Of a stretch of DNA of 64,000 bases, positions 16,778-25,826 are shown piece by piece. Source of the stretch: Alphaproteobacteria bacterium (GTDB taxonomy: Bacteria; Pseudomonadota; Alphaproteobacteria; JAUHZC01); NCBI GenBank assembly GCA_030425805.1, contig JAUHZC010000005.1, positions 41,013-105,012 on the forward strand. Reading direction: 5' to 3'. The position numbers and the translations under genes were made by a program. The notes beneath the pieces were generated by a model, which saw only the letters and a list, made by a program, of their open reading frames with translations, was not told where the DNA came from and ran no database searches. Each line of letters opens with the position of its first letter. Positions within the stretch are counted from its first letter, which is position 1.

Positions 16778-17542
16778 ATGATACGGGGAAAAAATATTTG
16801 GATTATTGGGGCAAGTGAAGGAATGGGCCGTGCTTTGGCGCAAAAGCTGGCACCTTCAAATCGACTTGCCCTCTCTGCGCGCAACAAGAAGCGTTTAGAT
16901 GAATTGGCAAAATCTTTTGAAACGCGTCTGGATGTAGAGGTTCTTCCCCTCGATGTTCAAAAAGCAGCTGAAGTCACAAAGGCTGCAGAACATTTAGCAA
17001 AGAGCTGGGATCAGATTGACTTGGTCATTTACTTAGCAGGTATTTACGATCCAGCACCCCTTGAAAATATTGATGTGAAAACCTTTGAGCAGACCCTCGA
17101 TATTAATACAACGGGAGCTTTTCGTGTGCTGAAAGCACTACAGAAACCACTCTTTAAACAGGGATTTGGACAGGTTGCAGTTGTTGCCAGCGTTGCTGGT
17201 TATCACGGTTTGCCCAAGGGGGGAGCCTACGGTGTTTCTAAGGCGGCTTTGATTCATTTGACAGAGATTCTTAATACAGAGTGGGGAGCAAAGGGGCTCC
17301 AGGTGCAGGTCATTAATCCAGGATTTGTGCGTACACGGCTTACAGATAAAAATACTTTTGATATGCCTTTTTTATTGGAGCCTACAGAAGCTGCAGACCA
17401 TATCATCAAAGGCTTGGAGTCTGGTAGCTTTGAGGTTCACTTTCCAAAGCAGTTTACCTTCATGCTGAAATCTTTGGGGCTTTTGCCATATTGGCTTTTT
17501 AATAAAGTCATGGCTAAGGTCAATGAGAAGGGAAAAATTTAG
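16778..17542 (+). CDS. Short-chain dehydrogenase/reductase
   Basis: A 254-residue classical SDR oxidoreductase. The cofactor loop is GASEGMG near the N-terminus, the NNAG-equivalent is LAGIYDPA, and the catalytic pair is Y151 and K155 in YGVSK with serine in VASVAG. AAGGAATAGG precedes the ATG. As the last gene of the lipid-modification cluster, it probably reduces or oxidises a lipid-related carbonyl, but substrate is not readable from sequence. The C-terminal KSLGLLPYWLFNKVM is hydrophobic and could contact the membrane. Confidence 0.85.
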   Translation: MIRGKNIWIIGASEGMGRALAQKLAPSNRLALSARNKKRLDELAKSFETRLDVEVLPLDVQKAAEVTKAAEHLAKSWDQIDLVIYLAGIYDPAPLENIDVKTFEQTLDINTTGAFRVLKALQKPLFKQGFGQVAVVASVAGYHGLPKGGAYGVSKAALIHLTEILNTEWGAKGLQVQVINPGFVRTRLTDKNTFDMPFLLEPTEAADHIIKGLESGSFEVHFPKQFTFMLKSLGLLPYWLFNKVMAKVNEKGKI

Positions 17543-17683
17543 TGACTTATGTCATTGTTGGGGCGACAGGAAGTGTTGGGGAAGCTCTTGCCTGTGCCTT
17601 ATATGAGTTTAAGAAAATTTAGCCCTGAAAAGATTGATTCAATCAAGGCAAATGCAGAGGCTTTTCTAGCTAAGCTGAAGTAG
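17542..17683 (+). pseudogene. Remnant of a nucleotide-binding (SDR-like) gene
   Basis: A GTG overlapping the previous stop opens a frame reading MTYVIVGATGSVGEALACAL, a Rossmann start with GATGSVG, which stops at 17620-17622. In the next frame, codons up to a TAG at 17681-17683 read FSPEKIDSIKANAEAFLAKL, a typical protein C-terminus. Together these look like the two ends of a gene that lost its middle and its frame. From 17684 to 17786 there is only A+T-rich sequence leading to the T6SS operon. Confidence 0.55.
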
Positions 17684-17786
17684 GGGCTTTACTTTAATTT
17701 AACCTATTCATTTCCTTTAACCTTCTATTGCTTTTTTGTAAAATTTTAGTTAACCTTTAGGATGAGGGGAAAAAAGGTTTCATGAA

Positions 17787-18968
17787 ATGGTTAAGCATTT
17801 GCATTCTGGATCCATGAGTCGGCAAGCCAGCCTTAAGTCTTATCGTCGAGATCAGGTTGATCCATTGCCATCATTTTTAGGCAAGAAGAAAAAGCCAAAA
17901 GCTGGGTCCAGCGCTCCGGAAAGTGATCCAAAATCCCTGACACGTCCTCGCCCAGAGCCTGTCGATCGTCCCCTAAGTCGACGTGTTCGTGAGGCTGCAG
18001 AGCCTGGAGCTGATGAGGATCTCAAGCCCCTTTCCTCCTCAAAGAATCGGTTCCCTCAACCCATTCCAAGGCCTGCAAAGCGGGCAGCACCCCCAAAGGC
18101 CGAGGTGGTGGAAGAGGAGATTTATGAGGAAGATGAGGTCTATGAAGAGCCTCCTCGTGACATTCCCCCTGTCCAGCACATTCCTTCTCCAGAACCTTCC
18201 TCTCAGGCAGCACCAGAAGGGCGTGTTCAAAAGTTAGTATCATCACTCCGATCTTCAAAAATGATTCCTTTTCCAGGGCGGAAAAGTCCTGAAGCTGAGG
18301 TGGTACCTCCAAACCCTGCGCCTACAGGTACAATTCAGAAGGTGTCTTCATCAAGTGACCTTGATGACACTCAGCTGGTGATGGTCGCACAAGTTGCACA
18401 GATGGTTTTAAAATTAAAAGGGAAGGTTTTTATCATGTCCCGTATGTCCATGATTGGTCTTATTTTTGGTCTTGTCTTGACGGCAGGATTATTCTTTTCA
18501 GCTGGCTTCTTTACAGCTGTTAGCATGAATCCAAGCGGAGAGCTGGCTCAGCTAAATGCAATTGAGCGTTCAGTGACACCAGAGTCTGAGCAGGGATTGT
18601 TTGGTCCCGTGGCAAATCAGCTTTTTGCTCCTTCCTCTTCAACTGGGCAAAAGGACAGCACAGCTGTAAAGCCAGGGCCTGAGGTTGCTGCTGATGGAAA
18701 CCAACAGTTCTCAATAGAGGTTGGTTCTATGACAGATTTGAAGAAAGCAAAGGCTCAGGCTGAGGCTCTTGATAAGAAAGGATATGGATCTTATTTGGTC
18801 CGTGTTCCTCAGAAAAATAGTGGAAATGGAACCCTTTATAGTGTGCGCTTGGGTGTATTTGGCGACTACCTTGATGCTATTAACTTTTCAAAGAAAATGC
18901 AGGGAGAGGGGCATCAGTCCGCAAAAGTGACTCTCATCCGAAAAGGAGAAGATCGCTTTGTCCCATAG
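17787..18968 (+). CDS. SPOR-domain membrane protein at the head of the T6SS operon
   Basis: A 393-residue bitopic protein. Residues 1-220 are Pro-, Lys- and Glu-rich and probably disordered in the cytoplasm (acidic tract around EEEIYEEDEVYEE). A single membrane segment spans about 223-246. The C-terminal 85 residues (from about 305) form a SPOR domain, which in characterised proteins binds glycan strands stripped of peptides at sites of cell-wall remodelling. AAAAAGG precedes the ATG. Its end overlaps tssJ by 11 bases, so it is part of the secretion operon. A role in wall anchoring of the T6SS is inferred. Confidence 0.8.
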   Translation: MVKHLHSGSMSRQASLKSYRRDQVDPLPSFLGKKKKPKAGSSAPESDPKSLTRPRPEPVDRPLSRRVREAAEPGADEDLKPLSSSKNRFPQPIPRPAKRAAPPKAEVVEEEIYEEDEVYEEPPRDIPPVQHIPSPEPSSQAAPEGRVQKLVSSLRSSKMIPFPGRKSPEAEVVPPNPAPTGTIQKVSSSSDLDDTQLVMVAQVAQMVLKLKGKVFIMSRMSMIGLIFGLVLTAGLFFSAGFFTAVSMNPSGELAQLNAIERSVTPESEQGLFGPVANQLFAPSSSTGQKDSTAVKPGPEVAADGNQQFSIEVGSMTDLKKAKAQAEALDKKGYGSYLVRVPQKNSGNGTLYSVRLGVFGDYLDAINFSKKMQGEGHQSAKVTLIRKGEDRFVP

Positions 18969-19512
18969 TATACGCTTCTTCTCTAAATTTGTTCCTGTTT
19001 GCAGCGTCTGTTTTTTATTAACAGGTTGTTTGAGTTCAGTGGGTAGTATTGCAGATAGCCTTTTCAAAAGAAAGGCAACAGATGCACTTGCAGATTCAAC
19101 AGGGGGAACAGGTGATTTGGCGCCGGTAGGACCTAAGATAAAGCTAAAAGAGGTGAGCATTTCTGCGGATAAAGGTGCAAATGAGGATTCTGCGATCCGC
19201 TTTCATTTAGTCTTTGTCTTTGATCGTAAGGTTTTAACTGAATTTATGCGTATCTCTTCAAAAGAGTACTTTAGCAAAGTTGATCAGTATGCACGTGATT
19301 ACCCAGGAATGTTTCATGTAAATAGTTGGGAACTGATTCCAGGTCAATCTGTTGCAAATCAAAAAGTTGATGCAGGGGGGGGGAAGCCTATGTCAGTAAT
19401 CTTGTTTGCTGATTATGTGACCAAGGGACTCCATCGTCAACGCATTGGAAGTGATAAAAAAATCAGAATCTTTTTGAGGAAGAGCACCTTCCAATACTTG
19501 GGAGAGGAGTAA
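18958..19512 (+). CDS. tssJ: Type VI secretion lipoprotein TssJ
   Basis: Outer-membrane lipoprotein that caps the TssJ-TssL-TssM membrane complex. The start is a TTG with AAGGAGAA upstream, overlapping the SPOR gene. A lipobox L-T-G-C24 follows a hydrophobic segment; residue +2 is Leu, so sorting to the outer membrane is expected. The mature domain has the beta-sandwich pattern of TssJ (AIRFHLVFVFD, then a long loop and ADYVTKGLHRQRI). Two bases separate it from tssK. The family is divergent, and the call leans partly on position. Confidence 0.85.
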   Translation: MSHSIRFFSKFVPVCSVCFLLTGCLSSVGSIADSLFKRKATDALADSTGGTGDLAPVGPKIKLKEVSISADKGANEDSAIRFHLVFVFDRKVLTEFMRISSKEYFSKVDQYARDYPGMFHVNSWELIPGQSVANQKVDAGGGKPMSVILFADYVTKGLHRQRIGSDKKIRIFLRKSTFQYLGEE

Positions 19513-19514
19513 CT

Positions 19515-20864
19515 ATGGCTGCGCAAGTTGGAACATTAGATCAAGTTCAGTGGCATGAAGGAATGCTTCTCTCTCCTCAGCATTTCCAAGCTCAAGACGC
19601 CCGGGTAAATGAGTTGATGCACTATTATGCATCTCAGATTAATCCTCAGGCTTATGGTATTTCAACATTCAAAATTGATGAGGAATTTCTGACAGAAGGA
19701 CGCCTCCGCATTTTAGAAATTTCAGGGATCATGCCAGACGGGTTGACCTTTTCTTTTAATGCTGCTGAAGAGCAGGTGGAATTAGAACAAGATCTCAATG
19801 ATTGGGATATGGATCAACTCGAAAAACCTACGGATGATATTTGGGTGCACATTGGGGTTACAAAAACGATGGATAATGCGTCACTTGTCCAGGGTGAGAA
19901 TCCTCGTTTCAAATCCTTTGAAAACTATAATGTGGTAGATATTAATACAGGGGAACGGCTCACAACAGTTCCCAAGCTTCGGCCAAATATTCAGCTTGTG
20001 ATTGGTGAACTGCCAACTTTCATGACGGGCATTCCTCTTATGCGACTTGTCAATGAAGATGGGGTTTTTAAGCCACAGCCTTTTCAGCCGCCAACGGCGC
20101 ACTTTCCTGTGGATTCTGAATTAGGGAAAGAGGTCGATCACCTGATGGGGCAAATTCGGCAGAAAATTAATTTCCTCACACAGAGGATTTTTAATCATGC
20201 CCGCACAATTGCGTCGGAGGATGCTGAAGAGGCAATTAAGACTTTGGCTGCAGGAATTTTGATGGTTGAAGGAGACTTTAAGTCAAAAGTTGCTCATCCC
20301 TTTAGTATCTATAAGGGATTGTTGAATTTGGCTGGCCATGCCTGGAGCCTGGACCCAAGCCATACTCTGCCTGCATTTGACTCTTATGATCATGAGAATA
20401 TGCGTGATAGCTTTATGCCCGTTCTCATTTTTATTCGCAGCATGCTGGATCGGATTCAAGAAGGGTATACGATTCTGACACTGGCTCAGAAAGGACGCCA
20501 ATTCCACCTCTATATGGATCCAGAATGGCTCAAGGTAGAGAAGCTCATTATTGGTGTGAGAGCTAACCACAAGATGAGTATGGCCGAACTCTCAGATTGG
20601 TTAACAACAGCTGTTGTTGCGAGTGATTCTCGGGTAAGCCATGCACGGGAAAATCGTATTCTGGGTGCTGATAGAAAGCTCATCACAGGAGTTCAAGAGA
20701 TGAAACTCTTCCCACCTCGTGGAATGATCCTTGCAGAGGTGAATTTAGAAGGTAATTATATTAAAGGGGACGAAGATCTTTTGATTTTTAACGTGGAGGA
20801 TAACGAGGAGAAGCGTCCAAATGAAATCGTCTTTTATCTTCCAAAGGAAAAAAAAGATGACTAG
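19515..20864 (+). CDS. tssK: Type VI secretion baseplate protein TssK
   Basis: A 449-residue baseplate subunit that joins the phage-like tail to the membrane complex. The N-terminal signature VQWHEGMLLSPQHFQ (residues 9-23) is diagnostic for TssK. The middle contains the long helical region, and the C-terminal domain ends with strands including YIKGDEDLLIFNV that contact the membrane complex. Length matches the family. It lies between tssJ (two bases) and tssL (about 40 bases). Confidence 0.95.
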   Translation: MAAQVGTLDQVQWHEGMLLSPQHFQAQDARVNELMHYYASQINPQAYGISTFKIDEEFLTEGRLRILEISGIMPDGLTFSFNAAEEQVELEQDLNDWDMDQLEKPTDDIWVHIGVTKTMDNASLVQGENPRFKSFENYNVVDINTGERLTTVPKLRPNIQLVIGELPTFMTGIPLMRLVNEDGVFKPQPFQPPTAHFPVDSELGKEVDHLMGQIRQKINFLTQRIFNHARTIASEDAEEAIKTLAAGILMVEGDFKSKVAHPFSIYKGLLNLAGHAWSLDPSHTLPAFDSYDHENMRDSFMPVLIFIRSMLDRIQEGYTILTLAQKGRQFHLYMDPEWLKVEKLIIGVRANHKMSMAELSDWLTTAVVASDSRVSHARENRILGADRKLITGVQEMKLFPPRGMILAEVNLEGNYIKGDEDLLIFNVEDNEEKRPNEIVFYLPKEKKDD

Positions 20865-20905
20865 AGCAAAAGAGAAATTCTCTCAGAAAGCAAGAGAGGT
20901 TTGAT

Positions 20906-21688
20906 ATGGGTGAAAAAGTTGCGGAAACTACCTTTGTAGTCCGTTTCTTTGAAGAGTTTTACGAAAAAGTTTGCCATTTCAAGAGCCAGGTCTTGAAGGG
21001 AAACTTGGTCGTGCCCGAAGGCGCTGAAGTTTCAAATCCAACTGTTTCTGCGGAAACAATTCTAGATCAGCTCAAAAATCTTTTGCATAAGCAATCTCTG
21101 GAGGCTCCACGCCATGGCGGGGAATACGCTGTCGCCTATTACCGAGAGACTCAATATGTCATGGCAGCTTTAGCTGATGAAATATTTTTGCATATGACCT
21201 GGGAAGGTCGAAAGTACTGGGAAGATCATTTGCTAGAATCTCAAATTTTTGAAAGCCACAATGCAGGAGACATTTTCTTCCAGCGACTTGAGAATTTTTT
21301 GAGAGAACGGGATCCTATGCGTGCAGACGTGGGCTATGTTTACCTGATGGCTCTAGGACTTGGGTTTCGAGGAAAGTACCACGGCGTGGATGACCAAGGC
21401 CGTATTACAAGCTACAAAGAACAACTTTATCGCTTCATCTATCATGCAGAGCCTGAACTGTTTGAAGGTGATGGGAAGATCTGCAAAAAAGCTTATGAGA
21501 ATGTGCAGGAGAAAATTGAGGGAAAACAATTTCATGATTTTCGCCCTTGGTTTTTAATTTTTGGGGGAATCCTCTTAGGCCTCCTTTTCTATTCTTTTTC
21601 TATTTGGCACGATCTTTCTGGTCCTTTGTACAAAGAGCTAGATAAGACTTTTACAAGTCATGAGCAGCTCACCCGGAGGAGCCTATGA
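20906..21688 (+). CDS. tssL: Type VI secretion inner-membrane protein TssL (DotU family)
   Basis: A 260-residue DotU/TssL protein: a cytoplasmic helical domain with the conserved ALADEIFLHM and a C-terminal membrane segment around residues 213-235 (WFLIFGGILLGLLFYSF), with a short periplasmic tail. There is no OmpA-like peptidoglycan-binding extension, which some TssL proteins have. AGAGAGG precedes the ATG. Its stop overlaps the tssM start as ATGA. With TssM and TssJ it forms the trans-envelope complex. Confidence 0.93.
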   Translation: MGEKVAETTFVVRFFEEFYEKVCHFKSQVLKGNLVVPEGAEVSNPTVSAETILDQLKNLLHKQSLEAPRHGGEYAVAYYRETQYVMAALADEIFLHMTWEGRKYWEDHLLESQIFESHNAGDIFFQRLENFLRERDPMRADVGYVYLMALGLGFRGKYHGVDDQGRITSYKEQLYRFIYHAEPELFEGDGKICKKAYENVQEKIEGKQFHDFRPWFLIFGGILLGLLFYSFSIWHDLSGPLYKELDKTFTSHEQLTRRSL

Positions 21689-24600
21689 TTCAAGCTTTGG
21701 TGAATCTCTCTCCCTATGCATCCCAAATGGCTTTGGTTGCCCTGGGGCTTGCCTTTGTAGTGGCCATGGGGATTTTGGGGCTGTCCAACTATGCAATCCG
21801 GCGTGCAGCCCGACGGCGTGCCCTTGCACCAAATACCCCTGTGACAATAGGTGACCGTCCTTATCCACTTACGATTGTGGAGCGAGGGAAGCGCTACATA
21901 CGTGAATTGGGGCGGATCAAACGTCGACTTGCTGGGCTTTGGACAGGGTTTGGTGAAGATGACCTTTCGCAGAGTTTTCAAAAAAGTTTGGGGATTTTAA
22001 AAACATACCTCGGAGACCAAAATTTTAAATATCGAGTGCCTTGGTATTTGATGATTGGTGAGGAAAATAGTGGAAAATCAACTATCCTCAATACAACAGG
22101 TCTTGACCTTCCTATAGGTCGGCCAGACTTTTCTTTTAGCCAGCCAAAACCAGCTTTAGATTGGTGGTTTTATGACAATGGTATTGTTATGGACTTAGCT
22201 GGTGATATTGTCCTGGAAAATGAGAAAGGTGAATACAAGCAGCCATTGTGGCAGCAATTCCTCAACCTTTTAAACCGTTTTCGTCCTCAACGTCCTCTTG
22301 ATGGCGTGTTATTAACGATTCCAGCAACAGATATCTATGGTCCTAAAGCTCTGACGAAAGAACAACAGCTGAAGAAGGCAAAGGCGATCCATGAGCGATT
22401 GTTTCTACTACAGAACACTATCGGGATGCGTTTGCCAATTTATGTCATTGTTACAAAAACAGATGCTGTGGAAGGGTTTAAGTCTTTTGTTCAAGAATTG
22501 CCAGATGATAGCCTAAATCAAATTTTAGGATGGTCCAGTCCTCACAACACAGACACAGGCTATGCACCCCAGTGGATCAATAGTCTCTTTAGTTCACTGC
22601 AGTCCCAGCTACGGGAAGCACGCGCTATGATTTATGCCCAAACAACAGCGCGTGATCAGCAGTATCGTGACAAGGCACTTGCTTTTCCAGCTCAGTTAGC
22701 TCAAACAAAATCTGGAATTCAGACAATTCTTGATCATGTGTTCAAAGAAACTGCATTTCATGACATGTTTTTCTTGCGTGGTGTGTACTTCACTGGAGAC
22801 AATTATATTCCAGATTTGAGCTCAGATGCAGAGAATGTAGCTGAGGCTCAGGATCGTCCAGGTGCTGCTCCCGTTTTTATCCAAGATTTACTGCGTAAGA
22901 AGATCTTTCCTGAAGCTGGGTTAGGGCAACCTATTCGACGCTTGCTTGTTTCTACTTCTCGTAAACTTAACGTGGCGAAAGTTGCTGTTGCTTTGTTTTC
23001 TGTATATTGGTTGAACGGCTTGATGATGGTCAAGTCTGAGTTTGCAACGACACGTAAACAGCTGATCCCAGCTCTTGAGAAGGTTAACCGGACTCTTGAA
23101 GGTGCGATGCGCTTATCAAGTTATGCACAGAAGCCTCAACTAGACATGTATCTCAACCAGCAAACAGATGATTTAATTCGTCTCATGTCTGAAGTAAATC
23201 CTATGACACTAAATCGGATACTTGTGCCTGGATCCTGGTCAGGAGGTCTGGATCAAAAAATTCGCAAGGCTTTTACTATTGCTTACGACCAGATCATTCT
23301 CAAGGCTTTGAGCACTGAATTAATGAAAAAAGCGAGTGCGCTCACAGATAGCAATACAGTCGTGCTTGGGCAAAAGAGAGGCCAAGGAGATGTTAATCCT
23401 CTGAACTTAACAGCTTTCAAAAACTTAAATAACTATGTCAGAGCAATTGATGCTCTCGAAGCAAATGTACGCCGTTATAATGACCTAGAGCATACTCAAA
23501 GTTTGACTGACCTTTCTAACCTTATCCAATTTTTGTATGGTCGTACGCCCCCTGCAGAATTTTTTGAGCAACAGCACTATTATGGTCGGGTTCTTTCTGG
23601 GGTGCAGGATAAAAATATCAACATTCGCCCTTTCAGGGAACAAGCCCAGAAGAAACTTCGGCTTTTGGCAACGGCTTTTGCAGAAGATGCATTTCGTTTG
23701 GAAATGAATTTTCCTGCTCTCATAAAGGCAACGCAACACTTAGAGCGATTGATGCGTCCTTCTGCTGAAGCAACAATTGGAGATTTGAAGACGATTCTTT
23801 CTCAAGCTCAAGGACTAAAGACATTGTTAGATTCAGATCGAGTGTCTTGGATTGAGAAGGCTCGCTTTGAGCCTGGGCAAGATTACAATAGTATGCTGAC
23901 AACAGTTGCCCGGGCAGACCTTTTTGGGCTTTCTATTGCAGAAGATCTTTCACAAGACTTCGACAAGAGGTTCAAATCCTTTAAGGGAGAGCTTGCAGGC
24001 GTGAAAACAACCTTGGCAGGGAGAATGCTAAAAGTTGAGAATGGGGCTCTTTCTGCAGCTCCTTCTGCAAAGTATGAGGGGATTCTCACCGCTTTGCAGG
24101 CATTCTTAGAGTTGCCTTTTATGGCTCCACAAGCCAATCAGCGTTCTATCGTATCTGTTCCTCCTGGAAAGCTCCTCCTATGGGATGAAGTCACACTTCA
24201 AACGACAATGGGATTGGTTGATGAATACAATGCGTATGTTACAGGGGATCTGCTTACTGTAAATCCCGAGATGCGCGCAATTTTCAAGGTTGTCGCGCGG
24301 AACACTGTTCGATCCAAGATTATCAATGCTGTGGCACGTTCCCAGGTTTATGTGGATGACCCCTCAGACACAATGACGTTTGGACGCAGGGATATTTTAG
24401 CAAACCAGGTTCAAAACTTTAAAGGGGTTACCCCAATTTTCAGTAAGCTCTTGGGAACCTTTGAAGGCGGTGGCTTTATTCTAACTTCAGCCGGAATTCG
24501 AGAACTTCTGATCGCTCAGGGTTACGGTATCCTCCGTAAAGCAGACCGTATTTTGCAGGCTGAGAATTTTTATGATCCAAAAGGTTCTGATTTTACCTGG

Positions 24601-25824
24601 TGGAATGGAGAAAAAGATCTCGGATTTCAAGCTTTCGGGGTATATGATGAAGATGGTTTAAATACTTATTTTGCTGCCCAGAGGGATAGTATTTCACAAC
24701 TTGCAAAGACAATTGCAGAGCCTGTTCTTTCTTTCTTAAGTTTGGGATATCTGGAAAAGAATCCAGATGATTTGCCTCTTGTTGTCATGTGGCGGCGGAT
24801 TATTAAACAACTGGATGGGTTTGCAAATCAGGCACCTGAAAATTCTGTGGGGCAGTTAGAAAAATATGTTCTTCAAGGATTAAATGGGATCCAGCTTTCC
24901 AAGTGTGCATCTGAAACACCCTTCAAGGGAGGAGATTATTTCCTCGAAAAACGCAGACGAATTCAAACCCTTGTGCAAAAGCAATGTCTCTATCTTGCAA
25001 ATGAAAAACTTCAAAAATCTTATAACTCCATGGCGAATTTCTTTAATGTAAGTCTCGCTGGGAAATATCCTTTTGTGGATGCTGATTCTGTTGGTGGGGG
25101 TGAAGCAGATCCTGAGGATGTCAATAAATTCATCAAGTTGATAAATATGGTTGGTCCAAGTGATGAGCATGCCTTAGCGCTTGGGGCAAAGACATCTAAG
25201 TCAAAGGAAAAAGCTCTCGGATTTATTCGACAAGTTAAAACATTGGTCCCACTTCTCAGGGCTGCTTTAGACCAGAGTTATGATGAGTCAATTCCTCAGG
25301 TTGATTTTACCGTAGAATTTCGAACAAACCGGGCGCAGGAAAATCTCGTCAATCAGCTTGTGGATTATAATATTGGTGCTGGAAATGTTTTGCTTTCCCG
25401 CCGGAGTGAGAAGAATGCAGGAGCTTGGCAATCAGGTGATGAAGTTAAGATTCAGCTTCAACTTGCTGAAAACTCAAACTATGCTCTTGGAGAGGATGAA
25501 GATCAGCCAGCACTTTCGATCGAAGGCAGTAAAGCAATCTTTAAATACAGTGGAACCTGGGGATTAATTCGTCTCTTGCAAAATCACCAAATTGTGATGC
25601 CAAATCCACAACCTGGTGTATTCCGCCTCCGCTTCACAGTTCCAACACAGTTCCGAGGTGGTGGAGAACAACAGGGCTTCGGACCTGATAATCAAAAGAT
25701 TAGCTTTTTCATGGATTTAACATTTGCCCTTGGCGATGCAGGTGTTCCCCTTGAAAATCAACCGAAATCCTATCGTTTCCCTGTTCGAGCGCCTATAGTT
25801 CCCAGTTTTGGTGGGGGGGAATAG
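21685..25824 (+). CDS. tssM: Type VI secretion membrane protein TssM (IcmF family)
   Basis: A 1379-residue IcmF/TssM, longer than many homologues. One clear membrane segment is seen at about residues 15-38, the cytoplasmic NTPase-like domain has an intact P-loop GEENSGKST at ~125-133 and a switch-like VMDLAGD, and a second segment lies around 433-450 (VAVALFSVYWLNGLMM). The rest is the periplasmic part, ending in a beta-rich domain rich in aromatic residues that contacts TssJ. Many TssM proteins have two N-terminal segments; only one is evident here. It is translationally coupled to tssL. Confidence 0.95.
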   Translation: MIQALVNLSPYASQMALVALGLAFVVAMGILGLSNYAIRRAARRRALAPNTPVTIGDRPYPLTIVERGKRYIRELGRIKRRLAGLWTGFGEDDLSQSFQKSLGILKTYLGDQNFKYRVPWYLMIGEENSGKSTILNTTGLDLPIGRPDFSFSQPKPALDWWFYDNGIVMDLAGDIVLENEKGEYKQPLWQQFLNLLNRFRPQRPLDGVLLTIPATDIYGPKALTKEQQLKKAKAIHERLFLLQNTIGMRLPIYVIVTKTDAVEGFKSFVQELPDDSLNQILGWSSPHNTDTGYAPQWINSLFSSLQSQLREARAMIYAQTTARDQQYRDKALAFPAQLAQTKSGIQTILDHVFKETAFHDMFFLRGVYFTGDNYIPDLSSDAENVAEAQDRPGAAPVFIQDLLRKKIFPEAGLGQPIRRLLVSTSRKLNVAKVAVALFSVYWLNGLMMVKSEFATTRKQLIPALEKVNRTLEGAMRLSSYAQKPQLDMYLNQQTDDLIRLMSEVNPMTLNRILVPGSWSGGLDQKIRKAFTIAYDQIILKALSTELMKKASALTDSNTVVLGQKRGQGDVNPLNLTAFKNLNNYVRAIDALEANVRRYNDLEHTQSLTDLSNLIQFLYGRTPPAEFFEQQHYYGRVLSGVQDKNINIRPFREQAQKKLRLLATAFAEDAFRLEMNFPALIKATQHLERLMRPSAEATIGDLKTILSQAQGLKTLLDSDRVSWIEKARFEPGQDYNSMLTTVARADLFGLSIAEDLSQDFDKRFKSFKGELAGVKTTLAGRMLKVENGALSAAPSAKYEGILTALQAFLELPFMAPQANQRSIVSVPPGKLLLWDEVTLQTTMGLVDEYNAYVTGDLLTVNPEMRAIFKVVARNTVRSKIINAVARSQVYVDDPSDTMTFGRRDILANQVQNFKGVTPIFSKLLGTFEGGGFILTSAGIRELLIAQGYGILRKADRILQAENFYDPKGSDFTWWNGEKDLGFQAFGVYDEDGLNTYFAAQRDSISQLAKTIAEPVLSFLSLGYLEKNPDDLPLVVMWRRIIKQLDGFANQAPENSVGQLEKYVLQGLNGIQLSKCASETPFKGGDYFLEKRRRIQTLVQKQCLYLANEKLQKSYNSMANFFNVSLAGKYPFVDADSVGGGEADPEDVNKFIKLINMVGPSDEHALALGAKTSKSKEKALGFIRQVKTLVPLLRAALDQSYDESIPQVDFTVEFRTNRAQENLVNQLVDYNIGAGNVLLSRRSEKNAGAWQSGDEVKIQLQLAENSNYALGEDEDQPALSIEGSKAIFKYSGTWGLIRLLQNHQIVMPNPQPGVFRLRFTVPTQFRGGGEQQGFGPDNQKISFFMDLTFALGDAGVPLENQPKSYRFPVRAPIVPSFGGGE

Positions 25825-25826
25825 TC

